Positions 36,946-46,664 of a stretch of DNA of 64,000 nt are shown piece after piece. Below the pieces are notes generated by a model. That model was not told where the DNA came from, searched no databases, and worked only from the letters and a program-made list of their open reading frames with translations. Each line of letters opens with the position of its first letter. Within the stretch, counting starts at the first letter, position 1. The stretch comes from Rosistilla carotiformis. GTDB taxonomy: Bacteria > Planctomycetota > Planctomycetia > Pirellulales > Pirellulaceae. The DNA lies in contig NZ_CP036348.1 of assembly GCF_007753095.1 (NCBI RefSeq), positions 5,557,411-5,621,410 of the forward strand, in the 5' to 3' direction. Position numbers and translations under genes: made by a program.

Positions 36946-38061
36946 ATGCTTGTTCGCCAACATTTGCAACGGTTGGGCTACGTCGCGATTGGGATATTCG
37001 TCGGTGGTTGGTGCCACCTCGCGATGGCTCAAGACGTGGTCACGCTCGAATCGGTTCCGGAAGAGCGTGAACCGATCACGGCGGATGAGCCGATGGCGGC
37101 GGAGTTCTCTGCAAAACAAGCGGCGATCTATATGGACCGCGCCGCGTTGACTTGGCAGAAGGAAAAGAACTGCGTGACCTGCCACACCAACATGCCCTAC
37201 ATGTTTGCGCGGCCAGCGCTTGCGTCGGTGCAGGAAGATTCGGGCGAAGTGCGTCAGTTTTTCGAGGAGTACCGCACGGTTCGCTGGAAGGAGAAGGGGC
37301 CCAACGTGAACAACGGCTTCTGGCCGATCGTCGTCGCGGCGGGGCTAACGTTTAACGATCTGCAGACGACGGGCACTCTGAGTCCGGTCGCGCGCGACGT
37401 GTTGGATATCTTGTGGACCGTGCAGCGCGAAGATGGCGGCTGGGCTTGGCCCGATTGCGATTACGCTCCCATGGAGATCGACGACCACTACGGCGCGACG
37501 GTCGCGGCGCTAGCGATCGGCATCGCGCCGGACGGATACGCACAGACCGAACAGGCGCAGGCCGGGTTGGAAAAGCTGCGCGGCTACTTCGAAAACAGCC
37601 CGCCGAAATCGTTGCATCACCGCGCCATGTTGGCTTGGTGTTCGGTGCGGATCGACGGCATCGTCAGCGACGAAGTGCGAGCGACCACGCTGGAGCAATT
37701 GATGGGCAATCAATTGCCCGACGGAGGTTGGTCGACCTCCGGTTTCTTGACCGATTGGAAGGACTTGCTGCACCCCGATGCGCCGCCGTTGGATACCGAG
37801 ACGAGCGATTCTTATGGCACCGGCCTCGTGATCGTGATCAGCCGCGAGTTGGGCGTTCCCGCCGACGATCCGCGATTGCAGCGAGGAATTCAGTGGTTGT
37901 TGACGAACCAACGCGAGAGCGGCAAGTGGTTCACGCGTTCGCCGGTCAACGATGCGGGAAACCTGATCTCCAACACCGGAACTGCCTTGGCGGTGCTGGC
38001 GCTTCAGTCGTGTGGCAAGCTGCCCGGTTGGCCGCTCGATTCGGCAAAGATGTCTCGGTAG
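36946..38061 (+). CDS. Secreted squalene cyclase/prenyltransferase-fold protein with one heme c motif
   Basis: A 371-residue protein with a signal peptide (about 1-28) and a CxxCH motif at Cys76-Cys79-His80 (NCVTCHTNMPYMFARPAL), then alpha-toroid repeats like those of squalene-hopene cyclases and prenyltransferases: WTVQREDGGWAWPDCDYAP, GNQLPDGGWSTSGF, and GIQWLLTNQRESGKWFTRS. The position matching the cyclase DxDD motif reads EIDD. Exported cyclase-fold proteins with a heme motif occur in planctomycetes; no reaction is established. The ATG at 36946 was chosen because it starts the signal peptide. It is convergent with the DUF4405 gene. Confidence 0.83.
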   Translation: MLVRQHLQRLGYVAIGIFVGGWCHLAMAQDVVTLESVPEEREPITADEPMAAEFSAKQAAIYMDRAALTWQKEKNCVTCHTNMPYMFARPALASVQEDSGEVRQFFEEYRTVRWKEKGPNVNNGFWPIVVAAGLTFNDLQTTGTLSPVARDVLDILWTVQREDGGWAWPDCDYAPMEIDDHYGATVAALAIGIAPDGYAQTEQAQAGLEKLRGYFENSPPKSLHHRAMLAWCSVRIDGIVSDEVRATTLEQLMGNQLPDGGWSTSGFLTDWKDLLHPDAPPLDTETSDSYGTGLVIVISRELGVPADDPRLQRGIQWLLTNQRESGKWFTRSPVNDAGNLISNTGTALAVLALQSCGKLPGWPLDSAKMSR

Positions 38062-38077
38062 GAGGCTGATTCTCCGA

Positions 38078-39004
38078 TCAGTCCGAGGGCTTATCGCGAT
38101 CGATCGTTAGCAGGGCGCTGTCGATTAGTTCCAGCGCGGAATCGAACCGTTGGTCGACGTAATAGATCGCCCATTGCGTTGGTTGTTCGTCCTCTTCACG
38201 CTGCGGGTAACCGATGAGGTCGAGCAATTGGAAGGCGTGTGGATCGGAGTTGTCGACTTCGACGCTGTAGATCAGCGAAGGCTGGTCGTCGACCGATTCA
38301 CTGGCATCACCCCGTTGGTTGATCTCGACAAGGATCCGATAGGGCATCGGTTCTTCCGGATCGACCGGCAGCATGTAATCGGCCGGATCAAAGGAACTGT
38401 TTTTCGTCGCCCCGGAGACCGCGTCGACGTCGACCCCTGCAGCGGCGGCAAGCTTTGCCTTTTCATATTCCTTCACTTTGAAGGACCAGTACGGCAGCGA
38501 GGCTTCGTTGTCGGCGGCCTCGGGCCGGTGGAGCGTTTTGATGTGGTAGAACGACGAGTTTTCGATCCAGATCGCAAACTCGGGCGGATCGGCTGGATTA
38601 AACGCATCGCCCATCCGAACCGTCAGCGTCAGCTTGTAGTGCGGCGCGGGAGTGTATTGGTAGGTCAGCCCCTCGTCGTGAAGCTCGAACCGGTCCAGTG
38701 CCGGCCCCAGGTTTCCGCTGAGCCCGAGGAGCGTTCGCACCGGTTGCGGTTGCATCGCGATCGCAGTGGTCAGGGCTGCGGTGACGGCTAGGTTGATCCA
38801 CAGCCACTTGCTGCGCAGGTAGCGTTTCAGCGGCCGAATGTTGTTAGCCAAATGAAATCCGACAACGCCGATGAACAGGAAACCCATCAGCGCGTGAAGC
38901 CCCACGATCGTTACGGAGAAAGGCTGCACAAACGCCAGCACACCGGTCACCGCAATCACCACGAAGGTCATCGCGGTCAACAACGAGACAAAGCTACGGC
39001 GCAT
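38078..39004 (-). CDS. DUF4405 membrane protein with DUF2271-like domain
   Basis: A 308-residue protein. Three or so membrane helices lie in the first 90 residues, with His37 (GLHALMG) and His51 (GFHLANN) placed as possible heme b ligands in the DUF4405 cytochrome b-like fold. The exported part has FAIWIENSSFYHIKTLHRP (about residue 150), as in DUF2271 proteins, and GAVSGAT-like AVSGATKNSS near residue 215. It may pass electrons between membrane and a periplasmic partner. Its start lies five bases after the stop of the FAD oxidoreductase gene, so both are probably one operon and one pathway. The ATG at 39004 was chosen. Confidence 0.78.
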   Translation of the reverse strand: MRRSFVSLLTAMTFVVIAVTGVLAFVQPFSVTIVGLHALMGFLFIGVVGFHLANNIRPLKRYLRSKWLWINLAVTAALTTAIAMQPQPVRTLLGLSGNLGPALDRFELHDEGLTYQYTPAPHYKLTLTVRMGDAFNPADPPEFAIWIENSSFYHIKTLHRPEAADNEASLPYWSFKVKEYEKAKLAAAAGVDVDAVSGATKNSSFDPADYMLPVDPEEPMPYRILVEINQRGDASESVDDQPSLIYSVEVDNSDPHAFQLLDLIGYPQREEDEQPTQWAIYYVDQRFDSALELIDSALLTIDRDKPSD

Positions 39005-39009
39005 CGCGG

Positions 39010-40290
39010 TTAGGCCTTGCCGGGGATGATGGCACCGTGCTCGCGCAGCACTTTGTGGATTTCGGCCAACGGAACCTCCATCGGCGTCGTTCCGGTTTGA
39101 GCGGCCAGCGACGCAGCGACGCCCGCGGCTTGCCCCATCCCCATGCAAGAGGCCTGGACGCGCAGGCCCGAGTTGGCCAATTGGTCGCTGCACAGACAAC
39201 GCCCGGCAACGATCAAATCGCGGCTTCCCTTCGGAATCAGAGCACCCAGTGGAATCGTTGGCACGGTCCCGGGCTTCAGCGGTTTAGGTCGGACGCCCGT
39301 CTTGGTGTGCAGGTCGACGGGATAAAAGGCGTTGGAAATCGCATCGTCGAACAGACGCCCCGAGGTGTAATCGTTGACCGTGACCATTGTTTCGCCAACG
39401 ATCCGATAGCTCTCGCGGAACCCCGTTTCGGGCTGCAGTTGCATCAGCCGTTTCTTCTCGGCACGGACCTTGGCGAGGACCGATCGGCGGCCCGTTAGGT
39501 TCGCTTGGGTGACGGTCCGCGAGTTGCTCGAATCGGCTCCGTGGACGTACAGGCGATGGACTTGTTCGCGTCCGGGTTGATGTTCTTCGCCGATTTTGAA
39601 GAGCATCGAACCGGGCTGCCGCACCTCTTCACGCAGGCGGTCGAATCCGAGCATGCCGACAACCTCGGCGCCGCCGGTACAATCGATGATCTGTTTGCAG
39701 AGGATCCGGCGTTGGGTGCCGAAGCCAACACAATCGACTTGCCAGCCATCGGCGACTCGGGTGGCGGCCTGAGGAAACTCGTAATACGCCAACTCAACGC
39801 CCGCCTTGTGGCACTTCTCTTCGGCGAGAATCGCGTACAGGAATTGATTGGTGTAGACCTGGTTCTGCCAATGACGCTGCGGCACTTTGGCAAAATTGGG
39901 CAGTTCCCCCCCGTCGAGTTCGACGCTCTCGCGGACCAATTCCCAACCGATCCCCGCGATCACCTGTTTACCCCAAGCGTCGAACAGTCCCGGAAACGCG
40001 ACGCCGCCGGTTGTCATCGTTCCGCCCAGTTGGCTACCCCGTTCGACCAACATCGTCTTCGCACCGGCGCGGCCCGCTTGAATCGCTGCGATCGTTCCGG
40101 CGGTTCCACCCCCAACGACAAGGACATCGACACGGTTGGCAATCACCGGATCGCGTGTCGATTGTTCCTTCGGTTCGGAAGCAACGGTGACATGCGAGCT
40201 CGACGCGAGGGCCAACCCCGCTCCCGCGGTGCCAAGCATTGCGTGCTGAAAGAAGTTGCGTCGATCCGGTGGGGCGGGTTGATCGTTCAT
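39010..40290 (-). CDS. Exported FAD-dependent oxidoreductase
   Basis: A 426-residue flavoprotein with a Tat-type signal (PPDRRNFFQHAMLGTAGAGLAL) and an FAD-binding Rossmann motif, VLVVGGGTAGTIAAIQAGRAG, near residue 57. The C-terminal SNALRVQASCMGMGQAAG-like segment (LRVQASCMGMGQAAGVAASL) is typical of the PF12831 FAD-dependent oxidoreductase family, found in planctomycetes with carbohydrate-catabolism genes. The substrate is unknown. It is exported folded with FAD, and the adjacent DUF4405 membrane protein may be its electron acceptor. The start at 40290 directly precedes the signal. Confidence 0.87.
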   Translation of the reverse strand: MNDQPAPPDRRNFFQHAMLGTAGAGLALASSSHVTVASEPKEQSTRDPVIANRVDVLVVGGGTAGTIAAIQAGRAGAKTMLVERGSQLGGTMTTGGVAFPGLFDAWGKQVIAGIGWELVRESVELDGGELPNFAKVPQRHWQNQVYTNQFLYAILAEEKCHKAGVELAYYEFPQAATRVADGWQVDCVGFGTQRRILCKQIIDCTGGAEVVGMLGFDRLREEVRQPGSMLFKIGEEHQPGREQVHRLYVHGADSSNSRTVTQANLTGRRSVLAKVRAEKKRLMQLQPETGFRESYRIVGETMVTVNDYTSGRLFDDAISNAFYPVDLHTKTGVRPKPLKPGTVPTIPLGALIPKGSRDLIVAGRCLCSDQLANSGLRVQASCMGMGQAAGVAASLAAQTGTTPMEVPLAEIHKVLREHGAIIPGKA

Positions 40291-40831
40291 GAATCCTGAT
40301 GGGCTAATGAAGAAACGGAAGGAACAAGCAAACATGGTGGAGCATTGTTGACTGCCACCCCACTTCACCCTGCTTGCATTTCAGCGGAAAGCGACCTGCA
40401 GTTTAATCGACGACCGACCACCAGTAACCCACACCTAACGGATCTGCAACGAACTTTGCGATGGAACGCAAACCTCGCCGGGCAGCGTCGATTGCTAGCG
40501 GACTTGGGCTCCCATCGGAGCAAAATATGGCGTCACGCAACCAAAGGAGTGAGGCTAGCTGGTGAAAAACCTAGTTTTTCCTGGGGATGAAATCTTCATG
40601 AATTTCATTTACTTCAAGCTCCGATTGCACTCCAATTCGACAACGCAGGAAGGCGGAATACCGAGGGAAAGACTCGTGTTTTGTCGTTCGATTGCCGACA
40701 GAAATATCGAACCTTTGGGCTGCGGTCGCGTAGAATCGTTCTTGCCAGGGTGTGACGGCCCGCTAAGATAAATAAGCATACGTTGTGCCGTTCAGTGCAA
40801 CAAAGCTCAGCTGCCCCAGTAACTGCTTTCC
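40291..40831. other. Intergenic region with short palindromes
   Basis: No gene is recognised in these 540 bases. Two short palindromes are visible: GAAAAAC-CTA-GTTTTTC (40564-40580, perfect arms) and ATGAAAT-N8-ATTTCAT (40587-40608, perfect arms). Their role is unknown. Confidence 0.45.
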
Positions 40832-41158
40832 ATGCTCAACGGTTTCCGAATCCCACGAATCATCCGCTTGATGCCATGCATCATGCTGGTGTTGCTTGCG
40901 CTTCCGAGCCTGGGCATCACATCGTCGGCTTCGCGTTCGCTGCTTGGCAACGAACGTCAAACGGAAACCGAAGAAGTCGAAGAACGCGTCGTTTGCTCTT
41001 CACAGCGTCGCGAGCGTGCCAATCGGTCATTTGACCGAATGTCGATACACGCCCAATTCGATTACATCGCACGCTTCACTTCGCGTGTGATTGCGCTACC
41101 GTTGCCCGTCGATGGTCATCGAATCGCCAACGGATTACTTGCGCCGATGCGGTGCTAG
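40832..41158 (+). CDS. Small secreted or membrane-anchored hypothetical protein
   Basis: A 108-residue open frame with an N-terminal hydrophobic segment (LMPCIMLVLLALPSLGITSSA, about residues 13-33) that looks like a signal peptide or anchor, followed by a polar, Arg- and Glu-rich tail with one Cys near the middle and a C-terminal Cys. I do not recognise a family. Coding is plausible because the frame continues about 325 bases with a sensible signal, but codon evidence is weak. It lies 226 bases before the SulP-carbonic anhydrase gene on the same strand. Confidence 0.45.
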   Translation: MLNGFRIPRIIRLMPCIMLVLLALPSLGITSSASRSLLGNERQTETEEVEERVVCSSQRRERANRSFDRMSIHAQFDYIARFTSRVIALPLPVDGHRIANGLLAPMRC

Positions 41159-41383
41159 CCGAATCCATTTAGACGACTCCAAACTCCATAAACCCGATCG
41201 ACATTCGTGTCGAACGACCGTCGGCGGACAATGATCCCGGCCAGGTTTTGGCGTTTTATTTCCATTGGAGTTGCTGCGTTCTTCGTTGATCCCAAGGTTG
41301 GGCTGCGTTTGTGGCACCGTTGCCGTTTCGTCGAAGATTCGTTGTGACTTGCGTCAAGATTCCTTTACAGTCACGGTACATCG

Positions 41384-43660
41384 ATGCCCCAGAACACCTC
41401 TTTGTTTTCCCCCACCACGATCGCCCGCGACATGGTCGCGGGTTTGGTTGTCTTCCTCGTCGCGTTGCCCCTTTGCTTGGGCATCGCGTTGGCTTCGGGA
41501 GCCGATCTGTTTTCAGGTCTGCTCGCGGGCATCGTGGGGGGTATTGTCGTCGCCGCGATCAGCGGTTCCCACACCAGCGTCAGCGGACCGGCCGCCGGTT
41601 TGACAGCGATTGTTGCCGCTCAGATCGCGGTCCTCGGCTCGTTCGAAGCTTTTCTATTGGCGGTTGCGATCGCCGGCGTGATCCAAATTGGATTTGGTAT
41701 CGCCAAAGGGGGCGCGCTGTCCGCGTTTTTCCCCTCCAGCGTCATTAAGGGTCTGTTGGTTGCGATCGGTATCATCCTGATCCTGAAACAGATTCCTCAC
41801 GTCTTTGGTCACGACACCGATCCCGAAGGAGAGATGTCGTTCCAGCAGCCCGATCAAGAGAACACCTTCTCCGAACTGTTGACGATTGTCGCTGGCGACA
41901 TCCACGTCGGCGCGATGGTTATCGGTTTGCTGTCGGTTGCATTGTTGATCGTTTGGGATCGGATCCCCAAGCTGAAAAACTCACTGGTTCCCGCCCCGCT
42001 GATTGTAGTCTTTCTGGGCGTTGGTTTGAGCATGTGGTTCCAGGGGATGGGAGACCAGTGGTCGATCACCGCGAGCCATCTGGTTCAGATTCCGACTGCC
42101 GGAAGTATTTCGGAGTTCTTCGGTTTCTTGCGGTTGCCCGACTTTACCCAAGCTGTGAACCCGGCGGTCTACGTTGCGGCGATCACGATCGCCGTGGTGG
42201 CCTCGTTGGAAACGCTTCTGAACCTGGAAGCTGTCGATAAACTGGATACCGAAAAACGGAATTCGCCTCCCAGCCGCGAATTGATCGCGCAAGGCTGCGG
42301 CAACCTCGTCTGTGGTCTGATCGGTGGTCTGCCGGTCACATCGGTCGTCGTCCGCGGTTCGGTGAATGTTGGCGCTGGGGCCAAGACAAAACTCTCAGCC
42401 ATCTTCCACGGCGTGTTGCTGCTGTTGAGCGTCGCCATCTTGCCGCGATACATGAACATGATTCCGCTGTCGGCATTGGCTGCGATTCTGTTGGTGACCG
42501 GTTTCAAATTGGCAAGCCCCAAACTGTTCAAGCAGATGTGGGACGAGGGACGCTACCAATTCTTGCCGTTTATCATCACCGTGGTTGCGATCGTGTTTAC
42601 CGATCTGTTGATCGGAATCTTGATCGGCTTGGCGGTCAGCGTGCTGTTTATTTTGAACAGCAATCTCCGTAGACCGATTCGCCGGATTGTTGAAACGCAT
42701 CTGGCCGGCGATGTAACGCATATCGAATTGGCAAACCAAGTCAGCTTCTTGAACCGAGCGGCGATCGAACGGGTCTTGAACGAATCAAAGCGTGGAAGCG
42801 ACTTATTGATCGACGCAACGGAATCGGATTACATCGATCCGGATGTGCTCAGTTTGATCCGCGACTTCAAAGAGAACGTGGGGCCGGCGCGCGGGATCAC
42901 GGTCAGTTTGAAGGGATTCCGAGCGAAGTATCAACTGCAGGACGAGGTCCAGTTCGCCGATTATTCCAGTCGCGAATTGCGAGACCAAGTTGCTTCGGAT
43001 CAAGTGATCGAAATTCTCCGCGAAGGGAATCGTCGCTTTGTCGATGGCACGCGGTTGAATCGCGATCTCGGGCGACAGGTCAATGCAACCTCGGCGGGAC
43101 AGAACCCGTTGGCGGCGATTTTGTCCTGTATCGATTCGCGGGTTCCCACCGAACTTGTCTTCGATCTCGGCGTGGGCGACATTTTCAGCGTCCGCGTGGC
43201 GGGAAATATCGTCGGTACCAAGTCGCTCGGTAGCCTCGAATATGCCGTTGGCGTGGCGGGAGTGAAGTTGGTTGCGGTCCTCGGCCACACTCGCTGCGGT
43301 GCGGTTACCGCAGCGGTCAAATTGGTTGCCAATGGTCAAGACGCGATGTCGGTGACCGGTTGCCAACACCTGCAGGCGATCGTCGATGAGATCGCGCCAA
43401 GCGTCAGCGGGATCGATGCGAGCACGCTGGATCAGATGGACGAGGAAGCCTTGGAGACGTTTGTCGATGAGGTCGCCAAGCAGAACGTTCGGCGGACGGG
43501 CGAGGAGATCTTGAGCCGCAGTTCGGTGATCCGCGACGCAGTGAACGCCGGAAACGTAAAGCTGGTCGGAGCGTTGTACGATGTCAAATCGGGAAAGATC
43601 GAATTCCTCGACATCGCCGGTTCGCTGAGCCAGTCCGAACCGCTGAAGGCTTACAAATAG
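41384..43660 (+). CDS. SulP family anion transporter fused to beta-carbonic anhydrase
   Basis: A 758-residue fusion. Residues about 1-420 are a SulP/SLC26 transporter with about ten or more membrane helices (MVAGLVVFLVALPLCLGIAL, SGSHTSVSGPAAGLTAIVAAQ). Residues about 435-530 are a STAS-like domain. Residues about 545-745 are a beta-carbonic anhydrase with zinc ligands Cys582 (SCIDSRVPTE), His635 and Cys638 (GHTRCGA). Such fusions are known in bacteria and probably import bicarbonate (the BicA-type role) while the anhydrase equilibrates CO2 and bicarbonate at the channel mouth. Sulfate transport cannot be excluded. The start is at MPQNTSLFSPTTI. Confidence 0.93.
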   Translation: MPQNTSLFSPTTIARDMVAGLVVFLVALPLCLGIALASGADLFSGLLAGIVGGIVVAAISGSHTSVSGPAAGLTAIVAAQIAVLGSFEAFLLAVAIAGVIQIGFGIAKGGALSAFFPSSVIKGLLVAIGIILILKQIPHVFGHDTDPEGEMSFQQPDQENTFSELLTIVAGDIHVGAMVIGLLSVALLIVWDRIPKLKNSLVPAPLIVVFLGVGLSMWFQGMGDQWSITASHLVQIPTAGSISEFFGFLRLPDFTQAVNPAVYVAAITIAVVASLETLLNLEAVDKLDTEKRNSPPSRELIAQGCGNLVCGLIGGLPVTSVVVRGSVNVGAGAKTKLSAIFHGVLLLLSVAILPRYMNMIPLSALAAILLVTGFKLASPKLFKQMWDEGRYQFLPFIITVVAIVFTDLLIGILIGLAVSVLFILNSNLRRPIRRIVETHLAGDVTHIELANQVSFLNRAAIERVLNESKRGSDLLIDATESDYIDPDVLSLIRDFKENVGPARGITVSLKGFRAKYQLQDEVQFADYSSRELRDQVASDQVIEILREGNRRFVDGTRLNRDLGRQVNATSAGQNPLAAILSCIDSRVPTELVFDLGVGDIFSVRVAGNIVGTKSLGSLEYAVGVAGVKLVAVLGHTRCGAVTAAVKLVANGQDAMSVTGCQHLQAIVDEIAPSVSGIDASTLDQMDEEALETFVDEVAKQNVRRTGEEILSRSSVIRDAVNAGNVKLVGALYDVKSGKIEFLDIAGSLSQSEPLKAYK

Positions 43661-43753
43661 CCGCTCCCAGGGCTTGAGTAAGTGTTAACGCGTCGAGGCC
43701 GCGGCGCGAGGGTGGAGCCGGTGGATGTACCGGAACGGCCTGCGATCAAAACG

Positions 43754-43796
43754 AGAAAAGCTCGCCTCTCTTCAGTTGAGAAAGGCGAGCTTATCG
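43754..43796 (-). terminator. Terminator of the minus-strand DUF1559 gene
   Basis: AAGCTCGCCT (43758-43767) and AGGCGAGCTT (43783-43792) pair perfectly. On the minus strand the stem is followed by TTTCTCGTTTTGA, so it acts mainly for the DUF1559 gene; the plus strand has no T-run. Confidence 0.6.
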
Positions 43797-43822
43797 TGGG
43801 CTGATCGTATTTGGGCGATCTT

Positions 43823-44998
43823 CTATTCGCTGATCACTTCGCCGTTCTGAGCGGTGTTCAACGGACGCCAGACGGCGACGTTGTCAACCGTTTCGGAGAA
43901 GAAGCGAACCGATCCATCGGCCATCGCCGTGTTGACGCCGCCAGCGTGGTAGCTTCTTGCCGCAGCGTAAACGTTTTCGGTGTCGCGTTCTTCGGTGCAC
44001 GCCAACAACGGGAACTTGGTGTCTGGAATCGCTTCGTCGCACGCTGCGATCACATCCCGCTCACGCGAGTTGGGATTCAGGAAGGCGGAGAAGATGGTTG
44101 CCCCCATTGCTGGAGACATCCAGACGCCGCGAATGTCGGGGCTGGACGTTCCCGTCAGCCCGTCGCTGCCGATGATCTCGCTCAGTGCAACGGTGTTGCT
44201 CATCCCATCAATAAAGTCGCGGCTGCCCATTCCCTTGGAATGTTGAAACTTGTTCGACGTGCCACTGGCCGAATAGACCTTGTTGGGAGACAGGTAGACC
44301 GTCCCAAACGCACCGCGGGTGCTGGAGGATTCCCAAGAAAGCATGTTTCCCGAACCCCAGCTGGCTGCGTAATTGCTCCCTTTGCCGAGCGCTTCGAGTC
44401 CGTAACCGCCATCGCTGAATTGCTTCGAAAGGGTGACGGCCGATGGACAGCGGGAGAACGCAGGCAGTTGCTCACGTCCGAAGTTGGAGTTGGTGCTCAT
44501 GGCTTCGCAGTGATCGCAAGGGTTGGACGTGCTCACCATCGCTTTGTCACATACCTTCACTTGTTCCCAAAGACCGGGTTGTTCCATGTAGGGTAGGACG
44601 AGCGCTAGCCAGTGCCAGCCCAGTTGCTCTTGTCCGTGCTGCCAACCGCCGGTCTTAAAACGATTGTCGGTTGTGTCGAAGTTGACGTGTCCTGGAGGCA
44701 ACGAGCCGTAGGTGTCCATGTGGTTGTGCAACGCCAGCCCGAGTTGCTTCATGTTGTTTTGGCACTGCATTCGTCTTGCCGCTTCGCGCGCCGCTTGAAC
44801 CGCTGGCAGCAGCAAGCCGACAAGAATTCCGATGATCGCGATCACGACCAACAGTTCGACCAGCGTGAAACCACGACGGTTCGAACGAACTGAGAGGGTT
44901 GAAGTCTGTTGTAAACAGCACACAGGGGGATGCTCCGGTTTTGTATCAAATGAATCGAAGTCTGCGTGGCAACAGCGGCCGACGCGCGTGTGCCTCAT
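43823..44998 (-). CDS. DUF1559 pilin-like protein
   Basis: A DUF1559 protein with [21 protein letters not shown] at its N-terminus and [19 protein letters not shown], and the C-terminal [22 protein letters not shown]. It has no lipoprotein partner beside it, unlike the other two. The start is uncertain: the ATG at 44998 gives a 43-residue leader before the pilin motif, unusually long for a prepilin, whereas a GTG at 44923 gives an 18-residue leader (and GGAG lies about 12 bases before it). The mature protein is the same in either case. It is a monocistronic gene with a hairpin terminator. Confidence 0.92.
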   Translation of the reverse strand: MRHTRVGRCCHADFDSFDTKPEHPPVCCLQQTSTLSVRSNRRGFTLVELLVVIAIIGILVGLLLPAVQAAREAARRMQCQNNMKQLGLALHNHMDTYGSLPPGHVNFDTTDNRFKTGGWQHGQEQLGWHWLALVLPYMEQPGLWEQVKVCDKAMVSTSNPCDHCEAMSTNSNFGREQLPAFSRCPSAVTLSKQFSDGGYGLEALGKGSNYAASWGSGNMLSWESSSTRGAFGTVYLSPNKVYSASGTSNKFQHSKGMGSRDFIDGMSNTVALSEIIGSDGLTGTSSPDIRGVWMSPAMGATIFSAFLNPNSRERDVIAACDEAIPDTKFPLLACTEERDTENVYAAARSYHAGGVNTAMADGSVRFFSETVDNVAVWRPLNTAQNGEVISE

Positions 44999-45542
44999 CT
45001 CGATGGGCACGACTTCATAAAGCAACCGCAAGCTACATAGTGACTGTGATGAGAAAGCTTCTGTTTGGTGAAGAACCGGTTAACCGTCGCGGTGCGGCAG
45101 CGGCGATGTTCCTGCGGGAGTTTCCACCGCATACACGTCCTCTCTGCGCCTTCGGGAGCAACATTGTCGAGAAGGATGGTCGTGGAAATTTGAAAAATTG
45201 TTGACTGGCAATCAATCCGAAACGGCTCACTCCAGTCCTTGTGGTGCATAAACAACGACCCGCAATGATGGACCACAGGGCAGTTTCTTAACATGATTTA
45301 ATTTCATGCCTCACGCGACGGGCAAGCGATGTCCGTTTGGTACCTCGCAGCCGATCGATTCCACCTTTCTATTCCACCGGATGGGAGACGACGGCAGCCT
45401 AGAAACACGTGGTGTTGTGAGGGTTGAGATGAGGTGGTGAGTGTGTCGACATCGGTCCTGTGCTGTTTAGCTGGCGTGAACCGACTATCATCAGCTGTTT
45501 CTAGTCCCCATCTGGGGATGTAGCGTTCGCGAAGGGTGATCG
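44999..45542. other. Divergent intergenic region
   Basis: About 540 bases between the DUF1559 gene and the methyltransferase gene. No gene, RNA or repeat was recognised. It probably carries both promoters. Confidence 0.45.
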
Positions 45543-46241
45543 ATGGATTTGAAGTCAATGGTTTACGAAGTCACCCATCCGATCCTGGCGATGGTTCGTT
45601 CGAACCATTGGCTGATCAAGCAGTTGTTTGGCGTCAAGGTTCCCGCCGAAGTCGATGTCAGTTTCGATCCGACGACCGTGGCGCTGCGGCAAGCGGTTTG
45701 CGACACGCTCACTCCCGATGACACCGCCGTTTTCGAGATGGGGATCGGGCAAGCGGCATTGGTCGGACTGTCGGTCGCCAAACAATGTCACGTCGAACTG
45801 CATGGCGCCGATTGCTCGACAACGCGAGTGGAATCATCGCAGCGGGTGGCTGACGCAAATGATGTTCCGACGCGGTTTGTCGTCAGCGACCTCTTTTCGG
45901 GTGTCGATTCCGAGAGTCGATACGATGTGATCTTCTTTAACGTCCCCTACGTTCCGTCGCAGCAAGGGCAAGACCTTCAATTGACCAAGCGTCTGGGAGT
46001 TGACGGCGACCAGGTTTGGGACGGCGGCCACGACGGGACCCAGGTACTTCGCGAGTTCTTGAACCAGGCACCCGCGTTTCTGTCGCCTCACGGCCGCGTC
46101 GTGTTTGGCGTGCAGAATCTGTTTGTCCCCGACGACGTCGTTTTGCAAGTCATCGACGATTGCAAATACCAGTTGGTTCAGCGATCAACGCGGCGCTGGG
46201 TCCCTAGTTGCTGCTACGTCGTTCGCCCCGCCGACGCATAA
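45543..46241 (+). CDS. Class I SAM-dependent methyltransferase (N5-glutamine MTase/HemK-like)
   Basis: A 232-residue protein with the seven-stranded methyltransferase fold: motif I VFEMGIGQAALVGLSVAK near residue 62, acidic loop HGADCSTT, and YDVIFFNVPYVPS (about 140), which resembles the (D/N)PPY catalytic motif of HemK/PrmC, with Val instead of the first Pro. PrmC methylates Gln in the GGQ loop of release factors. The Val substitution and short N-terminal domain make another amino- or nucleic-acid N-methylation target possible. The next gene, lapA, is convergent. Confidence 0.78.
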   Translation: MDLKSMVYEVTHPILAMVRSNHWLIKQLFGVKVPAEVDVSFDPTTVALRQAVCDTLTPDDTAVFEMGIGQAALVGLSVAKQCHVELHGADCSTTRVESSQRVADANDVPTRFVVSDLFSGVDSESRYDVIFFNVPYVPSQQGQDLQLTKRLGVDGDQVWDGGHDGTQVLREFLNQAPAFLSPHGRVVFGVQNLFVPDDVVLQVIDDCKYQLVQRSTRRWVPSCCYVVRPADA

Positions 46242-46284
46242 CCGCGATGATTCGCCGCCCCATCGACGGGTCGCTGGGCGTGCG

Positions 46285-46536
46285 TTACCGCTTCGTTTTA
46301 TCCGACGCTTTGGAATCGCCCGGCACGCCGGTCACTTTCAACTTTCGCGGAATTCTCGACCCAAACACGACTCCCACCGCAAATCCGATCAGCGCCGTGA
46401 CGACGATCAGGATCGTGACGGGGACTTCAAACTCGGAAAACAGCAGATTCAGGGCCACCTTGCCGCGGTTCAGATAGGCGATAATCACCAGCAGAAGCAG
46501 GAACGAAACAACAAGAATCAGCTTTAATCGGGCCAT
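46285..46536 (-). CDS. LapA family membrane protein (DUF1049)
   Basis: An 83-residue protein with two membrane helices (LILVVSFLLLLVIIAYLN, residues 5-22, and VTILIVVTALIGFAVGVVFG, about 40-59) and a basic C-terminus with SRIPRKLKVTG. This fits the LapA/YciS (LPS assembly protein A) domain, whose E. coli members take part in lipopolysaccharide assembly with LapB. Linkage to LapB is not seen here. The start was taken at MARLKLIL; longer frames upstream overlap the divergent promoter with the channel gene. Confidence 0.78.
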   Translation of the reverse strand: MARLKLILVVSFLLLLVIIAYLNRGKVALNLLFSEFEVPVTILIVVTALIGFAVGVVFGSRIPRKLKVTGVPGDSKASDKTKR

Positions 46537-46664
46537 TCGCGCAATCACGTGGTTTGAGGCGACATCGGGAGTTTGTAAAGTGGTCGTTCCGCGATTCGAT
46601 GATACCGGAAACCGTTGCATCGAAAAACCAACATAGGCGCCGAACCGAAGAAGCTTTGGCCTGC

